Below are positions 9,291 to 19,205 of a DNA stretch of 64,000 bases, one piece after another (position 1 is the first letter of the stretch; each line of letters opens with the position of its first letter). Source of the stretch: CAVVMA01 sp963830715 (GTDB lineage: Bacteria; Desulfobacterota; Binatia; Binatales; Binataceae); the NCBI GenBank assembly GCA_963830715.1, contig CAWHNS010000006.1, positions 124,001 to 188,000 of the forward strand, given 5' to 3'. The position numbers and the translations under genes are program-made. The notes beneath the pieces were generated by a model. That model ran no database searches, was not told the DNA's origin, and worked only from the letters and a program-made list of their open reading frames with translations.

Positions 9291-11045
9291 CTAGCGAAGA
9301 CCACCTGATGGCTCGACTTCGTATAGCGACATCCGGCCTGCGCCGCCGGAATTGTCGCCACGTATCATGAGCCGCAAACGGGTTTGACCCGCCACACCAA
9401 GGCGCGTGAATTCCTGCTCGGAGAGCGCAACATAGACCGGCGCCGACCCGATGCGTGCCGGGCCGAATCCTTCATCCCAGACCGGCGCGGCCTGCCCATA
9501 GTAGAAGGAGAGTTCGTAGTTGATCCCGCCGGCGACGTGCAGCGGCGCATCGCCGATTTGCCGGCGCACCTGCGACGCAAACGGCTTCAGCGTGCGCATC
9601 CGGGCCAGCTCCGGCCTGAGCGTGCCCGCGAAGAGGGTCACTCCCGCGATCCCGACAACGGCCAGCCCGGCGCCAGTCCAAAGCGGCATGCGCCAATCAG
9701 AGCCCGGTCAGCACGACCAGCGCGCCCGCCGCGGTCGCGCCCAGGAAGAGCACGAACGGCGCGCGGAACTGCTCGAATCCCTGCACCGCGATCGAGGCAT
9801 ACGCAGCGTCGCTCGACTGCCCCCGCAGTGAGCGCTCCGTCTCGCGCAGCATCTCGACGTCTCCCAGTACGCCCAGCACGATCGCGAGGGCGCCCGTCGC
9901 GACGATCGCGGCGGTCCAATCGGCGATCCTTGCCGCATTGTCAACGCGGCCTTCGGCCTTCGGTGACCTCTGCGTGAACAGGGACGAAAAGAGGATCGCC
10001 AGCCCGGGCATCGCAGGCAGGATATAATCGTCGCGCTTGCTGTTCGCGATCGAGAACAATCCCAGCACCGCGATCACCAACCCCAATTGAAATATAAGCG
10101 GCCTACGCGCCTCGACCCTGAACGTCCGGCCGGCCAGCGCCACGACGAGCGCCACCACGAGGCAACTCGCGGGCAACGCCCCGCCGAGCATCCTGGCGCC
10201 GATATAGTAGAAGGGCCGCGATGCTTCCCCCGTCCCGCCCAGCGATCCGGGTACCAAGTGGCCCAGGTTCTCGTCGCGAAGCACCGCCATGAACTGCGAT
10301 CCGCCCGACGCAGCCGCGGGAATGTACCATGATGCGGCCATCGCGACCGCGACGAGTGCAGTGAGCCACGGCCATGAACACCGAAGGATCGGCCACGGGC
10401 TCCTTCGCGTCATCAGGAGGTACAGAAGGATTGCGAGCCGCACAGCACCAGCGCGACCGGGCCCTTGGTCAGAATCGCGAGACCCAGCACGGCCCCGGCC
10501 GCGATCGCCCGCTGATTCGATCCGCGATTTTCAACCTGCGGATACAGGATGCAGTATGCGCTGAAGAGCAGGAGACTGAGCAGCATATCGGTGAGCGCGT
10601 CCGTGGCGCGCGAGGCAAAGCCGTAGCTGCCCAGCAGGAACGCGAACGCGAGCCATCCCTGGCGCGGCCCCAGGCAAGCGGCGCTCCAGGCCATCACTTC
10701 CGCGGCGAGCGCGGCGCCCGCGATCAGCGAGACCGCGCGGGAGTTGACTTCATCGACCCGGCCACCCGACATCTTGACCGCGATTGCCGACAACCAGTAG
10801 TAGAGCGGCGGCTTGCGATTGACGGCGCCGTAGTCGTCGCGGGCGAGCAGCCAATGTCCGTGCTCGGCGACGTCGCGAAGCCACTCGGCCGACTGCGGCT
10901 CCGCATCCTTTGTGAACGGTGCGCTTATGCCCTGGCTAAGGAAAGCAAGCGCGACTATCGCAGCGACCAGGAGGTTGGCGCCGGCGCGCCGCCACGATGC
11001 TCGCGGACTCGGCGGCTCGCCGGCGTCAGCGGCGGCCATCATCAT
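9291..11045 (-). CDS. ArnT/PMT-like membrane glycosyltransferase (two frameshifts)
   Basis: This is a family GT39/GT83-type integral membrane protein that would transfer a sugar from a polyprenyl-phosphate donor in the periplasm. The N-terminal frame has TKDAEPQSAEWLRDVAEHGHW and NRKPPLYYWLSAIAVKM, the typical first-loop motif with acidic residues and the KPPLYYW signature. The frame shifts near 10430 (continuing LAILLYLLMTRRSP) and again near 9695 (continuing MPLWTGAGLAVVGIAG). The middle part contains NSKRDDYILPAMPGLAIL, matching the conserved K-R-x-x-Y-x-L-P motif of ArnT. The merged length is about 585 residues. The start ATG overlaps the end of the upstream peptidase by 20 bases. The native acceptor cannot be told. 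Confidence 0.78.
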
Positions 11046-12030
11046 GCCGCCCTTGCGTCTGCGGGTCAACGGTCACGTGACGCACGCCGCCGCGCGAATC
11101 GAATATCGCAACCTGCATGCTCTGGGCGTTATGGGCGTAACCGACGCGTCCCTTGCGGTCGACGATAACGATGCCTCCCTCGCCCTGAAGCCGGCCGAGC
11201 GAGCGGATGGCGGCGGAGGCGGCGACGCCCGGCGAATGAGCGAGCAGCCTCGTTACGGCATCGCGGCAGAGTGCGAGCTTGATGATCGCTTCGCCGAGGC
11301 CGGTCGCCGAGGCGGCACCCGCCTGCGAGGCGAAAAATCCTGCACCGAGCACGCATGAATCGCCCACCCGTCCCGCAAGCTTACGCGGATATCCCCCGGT
11401 CGACGTCGCGGCGGCAAGCGCGCCGCGTGAATCGACCGCCGCAGCGCCGACAGTGCCGTGGGCGCTCCGTCCGAGGCGGCTTGCGGACGTCGATCCCTCC
11501 TGCCCGGTCCAGTTGCGCCATGCGTCGCTCGCGCGCGCCGTGACCAAATCCTCGGGCTGGCAAAGCGGGATGTTCGCCGCGTCCGCGATCCGTTCGGCGC
11601 CTTCCCCGACCATCAGGACGTGGGCCGTGCGTTCCATCACGGCGCGCGCGAGCAGGATCGGGTTGCGCACGCGGCTGACGGCGGCGACGGCGCCTGTAGC
11701 AGGGCCGGCGGTTCGGCTCCCGCCTCACCCGCGATAGTGGCCACGCCGGCGATTGCGGGCGCGGCCACCATCACGCCCGCATCCATCTCGACCTTCCCGT
11801 CCGCGTTGAGCATCGAGCCGTACCCGGCGTTGAACAGCGGATCGTCTTCGAGCACCAGTACCGCCGCTATCACGGCGTCGAGCGCGCCGCCGCCGCCGCG
11901 CAGGATCGACGCGCCAGCCTCGGCGGCAGCGATCATCGCGCGCCGGCGCGCCGAGCGATCGGCCGAAGCGCCGCGCGATGCCTGCGCCACCGTGCACGAT
12001 CAGCGCCGCTACCTGTCGGGTATGACCCAT
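11026..12030 (-). CDS. Isoaspartyl peptidase / plant-type L-asparaginase (two frameshifts)
   Basis: This Ntn-hydrolase cleaves isoaspartyl dipeptides or asparagine and matures by self-cleavage. Three frames join: ALIVHGGAG at the start, then DDPLFNAGYGSMLNADGKVE in the middle, then NPILLARAVME, and HGTVGAAAVD with its nucleophilic threonine followed by ALAAATSTGG. Breaks are near 12000 and 11690. After merging the protein is about 334 residues, normal for the family. The small-subunit glycine-rich part SVLGAG-like (here SCVLGAGFFA) is present. The last codons overlap the next gene. Confidence 0.82.
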
Positions 12031-12044
12031 CGCGCGATTTGTCC

Positions 12045-12863
12045 TCACAGTCCGTTGTCGGCACGGCGCGCCCAGAGAAAGATCCGGCGGAAGAGAAAAG
12101 TCATCGCCCCGGCGGTGCGATAGGCTAGTTTCAATCGCTCCGCCAGGGCGGCAAGAAAGCCCGGCTGCTCGGCTTGCGCGAGCACCTGCAGATACGGCCG
12201 AAGACCAGTCGAGCTGTACCATTCGACCACCTCGGCCGGGCTCTTCATCGGATGAGCGAAGGTCTGGTAATAGCAATCGACATCGACGAAGCCGATCTCG
12301 CTCAGCATCCGGCGGTAATCATCGGGGGGCGCTACCGGTGCAAGATCGTCGATGCCGCCGAATTTCGCGCGCCAGCGATCCTCGTGCGCCAGGCGCCGGA
12401 GCTCCAGCTTGGCGGTTTCGTCGTCGTTCGCGGGCATCTGCGCCACCAATCGCCCGCCGGGAGCCAGCGCCTCGTAACACCCGCCGAGGATTCCGCGATG
12501 GTCCTTCAGCCAGTGCAGCGCGGCATTGCTGAACACGAGGGAGTACTCGCGCCGCGCGGTGAAGCGGGCGACATCGCGCAGTTCGAATCGCACGCGCGCC
12601 GCGAGCGCCGGATCGAGAGCCGCGCGAAGCCGGTTCGCGCGATCGATCATCGCGACCGACGAATCAATTCCCAACGCCGAGCCATTTTCGGAGCGGCGCG
12701 CGAGTGCGACGGTATTTTCTCCGCCGCCGCATCCCAGGTCGACGATGCGCTCGCGATCCGAGAGTACGAGGCGCGCCAGAATCGCCTCCACCGGCTCGGC
12801 GCGATAGCGCCGGAAGCGATCGTAGAGCTCGGGGTCCCAATCGGTCTTTTGCTCCGTTGGCAT
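12045..12863 (-). CDS. tam: Trans-aconitate 2-methyltransferase-like SAM methyltransferase
   Basis: A class I SAM-dependent methyltransferase of 272 residues. WDPELYDRFRRYRAEP at the N-terminus resembles the Tam opening; VDLGCGGGENT is the SAM-binding motif I, and SLVFSNAALHWLKDH is the Tam-type motif IV. Tam methylates trans-aconitate, an inhibitor of aconitase, in the cytoplasm. The C-terminal region with VVEWYSSTGLRPYL is also typical. A TTG at 12869 is possible but the ATG at 12863 is preferred. It is divergent from the hydrolase at 12981; the 117-base gap probably holds both promoters. The exact substrate is inferred. Confidence 0.75.
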   Translation of the reverse strand: MPTEQKTDWDPELYDRFRRYRAEPVEAILARLVLSDRERIVDLGCGGGENTVALARRSENGSALGIDSSVAMIDRANRLRAALDPALAARVRFELRDVARFTARREYSLVFSNAALHWLKDHRGILGGCYEALAPGGRLVAQMPANDDETAKLELRRLAHEDRWRAKFGGIDDLAPVAPPDDYRRMLSEIGFVDVDCYYQTFAHPMKSPAEVVEWYSSTGLRPYLQVLAQAEQPGFLAALAERLKLAYRTAGAMTFLFRRIFLWARRADNGL

Positions 12864-12980
12864 ATCCAAGGAGCATAAGTACGGCGTTCACAGCGGACAA
12901 GCTCGGCGTTACGCAAATGGCTGCGAATCGGTTCGCGGTTCCGCACCGATCGCCCTCACGCTCTTGCGAAAGTTCCCGCG

Positions 12981-14000
12981 ATGCGTCAAGGGATCGCGAT
13001 GATGGCTGCCGCGATACGACCTTCTGGTCTTCCCTCGGGCAGGCGGCGCGCAAGGCGAAGCGCGCTGCCCCTGATCGGCGGGGCGCTGCTCGGCACTGTC
13101 GTCGTGCTCTGGTTCGGTCTGGCAACCTATGCGGCGCGGCGGATTGCGTTCCCGGAGTTCTATTCACATTCCGGGTCTGGCGGATCACCGGAACGGATCG
13201 CGAATCCGGAGCTTGCCGATCCTCGCACGTGGTGCGGCGCCGATTTTCAAAACATCACGCTCACGCGCCAGGATGGTCATCGGCTCGCGATGTGGTGGGT
13301 GCCGGGCAGCAAGCCCGCGGGAATCATTCTGCTGCACGGGGCGGGCGGCAACCGCCACGAGATGCTGCCGTTTCTGAAGTTTATTCACGCTGCCGGATAT
13401 CCGGCGATCGTGCTGGATGAAATCGATCACGGTGATTCCGACCATGCGGGATGGGGCGCCGGATACGGATGGCCCCAGCGCGACGACGTTCTGAGCGCCG
13501 CCGCGGCGCTGAGAGAGCGCGGCTACCGGGAGGTCGGCGCGCTCGGCGTTTCGCAGGGTGCCGCGGCTGCGATTCTCGCGCAGGCGCAAGCTCATTCACT
13601 CGACGCGATCGTGAGCGACAGTTGCTACGCAAACCTCGGCGCGCTTTTGCGGCGGCTTCCTTCGATGGCGCGGCTGAACCCGCTGTTTCTCGACACCATC
13701 CTGTGGGAGAGCGGATTCTGGATCGGCCGCTCGCCCGACCGAATCGCGCCGGCCGCCGCGGCAGCCGATCTGGGCAATTGCGGCCTGTTGGTGATCCAGG
13801 GCGGGGCCGACCCGCTTGTGCCGGCGGCCGATGGTGAAGCGATCTACCGGGCGGCTCGGGGCAACAAGCAAATCTGGATTGTGCCGGCGGCGGGACACAT
13901 CGGCGCGCTCGGCGTCGCGCCCGTGGAATACGCGCGCGCGGTGATCGCCTTCTTCGACCGCAACCTCTCGACGCCGCGGAATGGCGCGACAGCTCGATAG
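12981..14000 (+). CDS. Alpha/beta hydrolase with N-terminal membrane anchor
   Basis: A 339-residue serine hydrolase. Residues about 20-45 (LPLIGGALLGTVVVLWFGL) form a membrane anchor after an arginine-rich start, so the catalytic domain is probably outside the cytoplasm. The core has the oxyanion motif IILLHGAGGNRHE, the nucleophile elbow GVSQGAA, the acid in IQGGADPLVP and the histidine in PAAGHIG. It resembles the S33/BAAT-like hydrolases that carry a lid between strands 6 and 7. The substrate is unknown. It is followed after 83 bases by the HtrA-like gene on the same strand. Confidence 0.75.
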   Translation: MRQGIAMMAAAIRPSGLPSGRRRARRSALPLIGGALLGTVVVLWFGLATYAARRIAFPEFYSHSGSGGSPERIANPELADPRTWCGADFQNITLTRQDGHRLAMWWVPGSKPAGIILLHGAGGNRHEMLPFLKFIHAAGYPAIVLDEIDHGDSDHAGWGAGYGWPQRDDVLSAAAALRERGYREVGALGVSQGAAAAILAQAQAHSLDAIVSDSCYANLGALLRRLPSMARLNPLFLDTILWESGFWIGRSPDRIAPAAAAADLGNCGLLVIQGGADPLVPAADGEAIYRAARGNKQIWIVPAAGHIGALGVAPVEYARAVIAFFDRNLSTPRNGATAR

Positions 14001-14083
14001 CATCCCGCGGTCCGATAGCAGGCAACTCCGGCGGTTGAAGGTTTTTTCCACAGACTGATAGGGTAATCGAAGCGAGCATCGCA

Positions 14084-14989
14084 TTGAACGCGAGCGTCTA
14101 TCTGCTGGACAAAGTCTCTGCCGCGACCGTCGGCGTGCACGCGTACGTCCCCGACAGTCACGTGTCGGCCGCGATTGGACTCGGCACCGACCGCCGCGGC
14201 TCCGGCACGCTGGTCTCCTCCGACGGACTCATCCTGACGGTCTACTACCTCGTGATGGGCGCGCAGAACGTAATCGTTTCGCTTTCCAGCGGAGAGCAAT
14301 TCCAGGCGCGGATAGTCGCGCAGGACTACAGAACCGGACTGGGGCTGCTGAAGATCGAAGGACGCAATCTGCCCCACCTCGAGGTGATCTCGTCCTCCCG
14401 ATGCGCGCTGGGCCAGGAGGTCTTCATCGTCACCAGCTCCGGCGTCGACCAGCGATGCGCCGATTCCGGCATCATCAGCTATCTCGGCCCGTTCGATGCG
14501 CTGTGGGAATTCGTGCTGGAGCGGTCGGTATGGATGATGACCTCGGCGATGAACATCGGATCGAGCGGCGGGCCGATCTGCAATACCACGGGCCAGATGG
14601 TTGCGGCTTCATACCTGAATTTCGCGAACATCGAGCGATCGGTGTTGGGAATTCCGGGCGAATGTTTCCTGCAAGCCCGCGATGAGTTGCTTCAACACGG
14701 CAAACGGATCACAGCGCCCAAGGCCTGGCTCGGCGTGCTGTCGTACACGCTGCGCGAACACGTGGTAATCGCGGGCTTGATGCCAGGCGGGCCGGGTGAA
14801 AAGGCCGGACTGAAGCAGGGCGACGTGGTGCTGGCGGTGGACGGCCGCGATATCAACGAGCGCCGCGCACTCTACGACGTCCTGCTGAAGCATCGCCCCG
14901 GCGATCGGATCAACTTCACGCTGCTCCGCAACAACCAGGTCTACAGCATGGCGATCCCGACGATCGGTGCGGAAGAATACTTCGCGTAG
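14084..14989 (+). CDS. HtrA/DegP-like trypsin-fold protein with PDZ domain, probably inactive
   Basis: The 301-residue protein has a trypsin-like domain (residues about 1-205) and a PDZ domain (about 213-295, with AWLGV, GPGEKAGLKQGDVVLAVDG and the closing strand NFTLLRNNQ). Compared with DegP-type enzymes, the histidine position reads LTVYYLV, so it is Tyr55, and the aspartate position reads DYRTGLGLLK, so it is Gly85. The serine motif NIGSSGGP keeps Ser161. Two of three catalytic residues are therefore lost and the protein is probably a scaffold or sensor. There is no signal peptide from the TTG start at 14084; a start further upstream is not evident. Confidence 0.78.
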   Translation: MNASVYLLDKVSAATVGVHAYVPDSHVSAAIGLGTDRRGSGTLVSSDGLILTVYYLVMGAQNVIVSLSSGEQFQARIVAQDYRTGLGLLKIEGRNLPHLEVISSSRCALGQEVFIVTSSGVDQRCADSGIISYLGPFDALWEFVLERSVWMMTSAMNIGSSGGPICNTTGQMVAASYLNFANIERSVLGIPGECFLQARDELLQHGKRITAPKAWLGVLSYTLREHVVIAGLMPGGPGEKAGLKQGDVVLAVDGRDINERRALYDVLLKHRPGDRINFTLLRNNQVYSMAIPTIGAEEYFA

Positions 14990-15089
14990 GCGATCGCGCC
15001 GCAAAGTTATTCTGCCGGCGTTCCCACATTCTGAGCGCAGCCGGGCGTCCCTGCCGATTCCATCGGGAGCGCCTTCGCAGTGCACGTCC

Positions 15090-16001
15090 GTGGAGAACTC
15101 CGACCGAACCCTGGTCCTCCGGCTGAGACGCTCGCGCTCCAGAGCTCGGGAGGCTGCGGTCGCGGAGGTCATCGCGGTCCTTCATGGTCTCGGCGCGCGT
15201 ACCGCTTCCGGAGGCCCGCTCTCGGATCATGCGGGCGTCGCCTGGGTCAGACTTCCGGATGAAAACCTTCCGAGCGCCCTGACGCGCTTGCGCGGCCTGG
15301 GCTATACCGCCGCAATCGATCTGGTCTCGGCTCTTGCGGAAGTCGAATCGCGCACCAGGCTGATCGTGGCCCGATGGAGGCGCCGCGAAGTGGCGCTGGT
15401 CCGCGTGTACGAGGAATCGGATGAGGAATTGAGGATCAACGCGCCGGACCGGCGCAGCTTTCTGCTGGAATGCGCCGATGGCGTCGTTCGTCCGATCCTT
15501 GGCTACCGCGGCGGCCGGGGGCCGCTCGAGCATCGCGCGCTTGCTGTAGAAGATGCCCGGCTTCTTGTGAACCTGGCTGTCGCCGGACAAGGCGGGCGCC
15601 TGCTGGATCCCTTCGCGGGCGCCGGTGGAATCCTCGTCGAAGCCAACGCCAGAGGCCTCACGACGGTCGGTGTCGACCGGGACCGCGCGCTCCGTCATGG
15701 ACTGTCGCAACTGGCGCTGCACGCGATCGGCGATGCCTCCGCGCTCCCGTTCGCGAAGGATTCCTTCGACGCTGTCGCGAGCGAACCGCCCTACGACCCG
15801 GGCGCGGCGGCAATTGTCGCCGGCTCGATCCGGGAATTGGCCAGAGTGACTCGGCCCGCCGCGCGCATCGCGCTTCTGGTGGCATCGGGGCAGGCGGATG
15901 CGGTCCGCGAGGCTGGCAGGCGCGTTGGCCTGCGCCTCGAGTTGGATTCTCCCATCGATCGCAAGGGCACCAGCGTCCGCGGTCTGTGCTGGATCCGATG
16001 A
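15090..16001 (+). CDS. RNA methyltransferase-like protein (TRM11/UPF0020-type)
   Basis: A SAM-dependent methyltransferase with an N-terminal substrate-binding region (about 100 residues) and a C-terminal Rossmann domain. LLDPFAGAGGILVEA is motif I and SEPPYDPG replaces the usual NPPY/DPPY catalytic motif, as in tRNA guanine-N2 methyltransferases of the Trm11/Trm14 group. I prefer the GTG at 15090 because the in-frame extension to a GTG at 14967 is basic, low-complexity and overlaps the previous gene by 23 bases. The RNA substrate is inferred from the fold only. Confidence 0.65.
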   Translation: MENSDRTLVLRLRRSRSRAREAAVAEVIAVLHGLGARTASGGPLSDHAGVAWVRLPDENLPSALTRLRGLGYTAAIDLVSALAEVESRTRLIVARWRRREVALVRVYEESDEELRINAPDRRSFLLECADGVVRPILGYRGGRGPLEHRALAVEDARLLVNLAVAGQGGRLLDPFAGAGGILVEANARGLTTVGVDRDRALRHGLSQLALHAIGDASALPFAKDSFDAVASEPPYDPGAAAIVAGSIRELARVTRPAARIALLVASGQADAVREAGRRVGLRLELDSPIDRKGTSVRGLCWIR

Positions 16002-16073
16002 CGATACGTTGGAGCCGTGGTCCGATTACTGGTACGTTTTCGTAATACGTTGCGTAACGGGTAATCGACCCAT

Positions 16074-18005
16074 ATGCCTCTTGACCTGAACAGTTTCGAA
16101 CCAGGACCAAATGTGCCGGAATGGCGCCTTCTGACGGCTGACGACCTGTATCTGTTCAACCAGGGCAGCCATATTCGGATTTACGAGAAGCTCGGCGCTC
16201 ATCTGTTCACGGAGCCCGGCGCGCAGGGAGCGTTTTTCGGCGTATGGGCTCCCAATGCAGAACAGGTCAGCGTGATTGGCGAGTTCAACGGATGGAACCC
16301 CGAACACGATGTGTTGCGATCGCGCGAGTCGTCGGGCGTTTGGGAAGGGTTTGTCCCGGGAGTGAAGCAAGGAGCGATTTACAAGTACTATATCCGCTCG
16401 CGCTACAATGACTATCGAGTAGCCAAAGCCGATCCGATAGCATTTCGGGCCGAAGCGCCGCCGCGCACCGCATCAGTGGTCTGGGACCTTTCGTACGAGT
16501 GGGGCGACGCTCAGTGGATGATCGACCGGAAGGTCCACAACTCGCTCGCCGCGCCGGCTTCCATTTATGAAGTCCATTTGGGTTCCTGGCGCCGCGTTCC
16601 CGAGGAAGGCGCACGGTCCCTGACCTATCGGGAACTTGCCGATCGTTTGACCGATTACGTGCGCGACATGGGTTTTACTCACGTCGAGCTTCTCCCTGTG
16701 ATGGAGCATCCCTTCTACGGATCGTGGGGTTATCAGACCACGGGATACTTCGCACCCACCAGCCGCTACGGGACTCCTCAGGATTTCATGTATCTGGTCA
16801 ACCGGCTCCATCAGAGCGGAATCGGCGTCATCCTCGACTGGGTGCCGTCTCATTTCCCGACTGACGAGCATGGACTGGCCTACTTCGACGGTACTCACTT
16901 GTATGAGCATGCCGACTCGAGGCAGGGTTTCCATCCGGAGTGGCGTAGCTACATCTTCAACTATTCGCGAAACGAAATCCGCAGTTTCATGTTGAGCAGC
17001 GCCATGTTCTGGCTGGACAAATACCATATTGACGGTTTACGCGTGGACGCGGTCGCGTCGATGCTCTATCTGGACTATGCACGCAAGCCCGGCGAATGGA
17101 TACCCAATCGATTTGGCGGCAATGAAAATCTCGAGGCCATCGAATTCCTGCGGAGATTCAACGAAGAGGTCTATCGAAACTATCCCGACACACAGACCAC
17201 CGCCGAGGAGTCAACTGCGTGGCCGATGGTATCGCGGCCTACTTACGTTGGCGGGCTGGGCTTCGGCAAGAAATGGGACATGGGCTGGATGCACGATACT
17301 CTCTCGTATTTCCAGAAAGACCCGATCCATCGCCGCTACCATCACCATCAGCTTACGTTTCGATCGCTGTATGCATACCACGAGAATTTCGTTCTTCCGC
17401 TCTCCCACGACGAAGTAGTACACGGAAAGGCATCGCTTTTGGCGAAAATGCCCGGTTCGGATTGGAACAAGTTCGCCAATCTGCGGCTGCTGTTCGGATA
17501 CATGTACGCGCTGGCCGGCAAGAAGCTGCTGTTCATGGGCGGCGAGTTCGGCCAGTGGAGCGAGTGGCAGCACGATCACAGCCTCGAGTGGCATTTGCTC
17601 GAATATGCGCCCCATCGGGGGCTGCGAAAGTGGGTCAGGGACCTCAATGCGTTCTACCGCAACGAGCCGGCATTCTACCGAACCGACTTCGACGCGAGCG
17701 GATTCGAGTGGATCGACGCCGACGACGCCGACAACAGCATCCTGGCCTTCATGCGCAAGAGCGACGGCGAGGGCTCGGTGCTCGCCGCGTTCAACTTCAC
17801 GCCTGTGCCGAGATTCAACTACCGGCTCGGCGCACCGCATGGAGGGTTCTGGAAGGAAATGCTGAACAGCGATGCGGCGGACTATGGCGGCAGCGGACAT
17901 GGCAACCTGGGCGGCGTCGAGGCATCGCCGGCGCCCGCTCATCAGCGTCCTTATTCGCTGATGCTGACCCTGCCTCCGCTATCGGCGATATATCTGAAAG
18001 CGTAG
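16074..18005 (+). CDS. glgB: 1,4-alpha-glucan (glycogen) branching enzyme
   Basis: A 643-residue GH13 enzyme that creates alpha-1,6 branches in glycogen. The N-terminal CBM48 domain contains FGVWAPNAEQVSVIGEFNGW. The catalytic barrel shows SWGYQTTGYFAPTSRYGTP, the nucleophile aspartate in GLRVDAVASMLYLDY (about residue 325), the acid/base glutamate in TTAEEST (about 377) and LSHDEVVHGK. GGEFGQWSEW is also typical. The length is usual for bacterial GlgB. No other glycogen gene is nearby, so the context adds nothing. The gap before the ABC gene (18006-18217) holds nothing I can support. Confidence 0.97.
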   Translation: MPLDLNSFEPGPNVPEWRLLTADDLYLFNQGSHIRIYEKLGAHLFTEPGAQGAFFGVWAPNAEQVSVIGEFNGWNPEHDVLRSRESSGVWEGFVPGVKQGAIYKYYIRSRYNDYRVAKADPIAFRAEAPPRTASVVWDLSYEWGDAQWMIDRKVHNSLAAPASIYEVHLGSWRRVPEEGARSLTYRELADRLTDYVRDMGFTHVELLPVMEHPFYGSWGYQTTGYFAPTSRYGTPQDFMYLVNRLHQSGIGVILDWVPSHFPTDEHGLAYFDGTHLYEHADSRQGFHPEWRSYIFNYSRNEIRSFMLSSAMFWLDKYHIDGLRVDAVASMLYLDYARKPGEWIPNRFGGNENLEAIEFLRRFNEEVYRNYPDTQTTAEESTAWPMVSRPTYVGGLGFGKKWDMGWMHDTLSYFQKDPIHRRYHHHQLTFRSLYAYHENFVLPLSHDEVVHGKASLLAKMPGSDWNKFANLRLLFGYMYALAGKKLLFMGGEFGQWSEWQHDHSLEWHLLEYAPHRGLRKWVRDLNAFYRNEPAFYRTDFDASGFEWIDADDADNSILAFMRKSDGEGSVLAAFNFTPVPRFNYRLGAPHGGFWKEMLNSDAADYGGSGHGNLGGVEASPAPAHQRPYSLMLTLPPLSAIYLKA

Positions 18006-18217
18006 CGCGATGCGGCCGGCAGGCACGCACGGAGCACTTGGCACGTCGTCCCTGCAAGGCCGATGTTCGGAGACGGTTGTTGCAAGCGTGCACAGGCGCC
18101 GGTAAATTTTTCTCCGAAGCAGCCTTCCGGGCGCGGTCTTCGCTACGCGCGCTAATCAGGACGATTCGGGTCCGGCCTTGGGGGTCTTGGCTCTGAGGCA
18201 ATCGCTGCGGTGACAGA

Positions 18218-19180
18218 GTGCCTGCCGGCAGAACAGTCGTCGAGGCTATCGGGCTTCGCAAGAGCTATGGCGCGCGTATCGCCCTCGATGGCGTAAACCT
18301 GCAGGTGCGCGCGGGCGAAGTGGTCGGGCTGCTGGGCCCCAATGGCGCCGGCAAGACCACGACGCTCTCCATTCTGGCCACGCTGCTCGAACCCGACGCG
18401 GGCGTTGTTCGCATCTCCGGCGTGCCGCCCCGCGAGGATGCGGATGGACTTCGCCGCAAGCTCGGCTTTGTGCCCCAATCGATCGCGCTCTATCCGTCGC
18501 TCAGCGCGCTCCAGAACCTCGAGCTGTTCGCGCGCATCCACGGAATCCGCAAGGCGCAGGCGCGGGCCGATGCGATGAGCGCGCTGGAGACGGTCGGGCT
18601 TGGCGATCGCGCCCGCGACGCCGTGTCAATTTTGTCCGCCGGAATGAAGCGGCGGCTCAACCTGGCCTGCGGGATGGTTCATCGCCCCGAGCTGCTGATG
18701 CTCGACGAGCCGACCGTCGGCGTCGATCCGCAATCTCGCGAGCGGATCATGCTCACGGTGCGCGAGGTTGCCCAGGCCGGTGGAGCGGTAATCTACAGTA
18801 CGCACTACATGGATGAGGTCGAGCGCCTCTGCGATCGGGTATTGCTAATCGATCAGGGCCGCGTGGTCGCAGAGGGCACCGTCGCCGAGATAATCATCCT
18901 GGGCGGCAGGCAACCCCGGATGGAAATAACCTTGCAGGAGACCTTGCCCGCGGACTGGTGCTCGGGAGTGACGGGAGTGAAGGAGCTGGCGCCGGCGGAT
19001 GGCGATCGCAAGGTGGCGCTCCAACTCGCGAGCCTCGCGCAAGTCAGCGAGGTGCTCGATCGCGCGCGGGCGCGCGGCGGCCGGGTGCTCGAGTTCAGCG
19101 TGCACACCCCGAATCTTTCCGACGCCTTTATGGCGTTGACGGGCCACGCGCTGCGTGAATCGACCGAGGAGCCTCACTGA
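18218..19180 (+). CDS. ABC transporter ATP-binding protein (ABC-2/DrrA-type)
   Basis: A 320-residue ATPase of the exporter class. Walker A is GPNGAGKTT, the signature is LSAGMKRRL (the usual second residue of LSGGQ is altered), Walker B is LLMLDEPTVGVD and the switch histidine is in IYSTHYMDE. A C-terminal extension of about 90 residues resembles the DrrA-type regulatory tail. The start is a GTG. The permease begins 25 bases after the stop, so the two form one exporter. The cargo is unknown. Confidence 0.88.
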   Translation: MPAGRTVVEAIGLRKSYGARIALDGVNLQVRAGEVVGLLGPNGAGKTTTLSILATLLEPDAGVVRISGVPPREDADGLRRKLGFVPQSIALYPSLSALQNLELFARIHGIRKAQARADAMSALETVGLGDRARDAVSILSAGMKRRLNLACGMVHRPELLMLDEPTVGVDPQSRERIMLTVREVAQAGGAVIYSTHYMDEVERLCDRVLLIDQGRVVAEGTVAEIIILGGRQPRMEITLQETLPADWCSGVTGVKELAPADGDRKVALQLASLAQVSEVLDRARARGGRVLEFSVHTPNLSDAFMALTGHALRESTEEPH

Positions 19181-19205
19181 GTAGCTCGCCATCGAGTAGC
19201 CCGCG

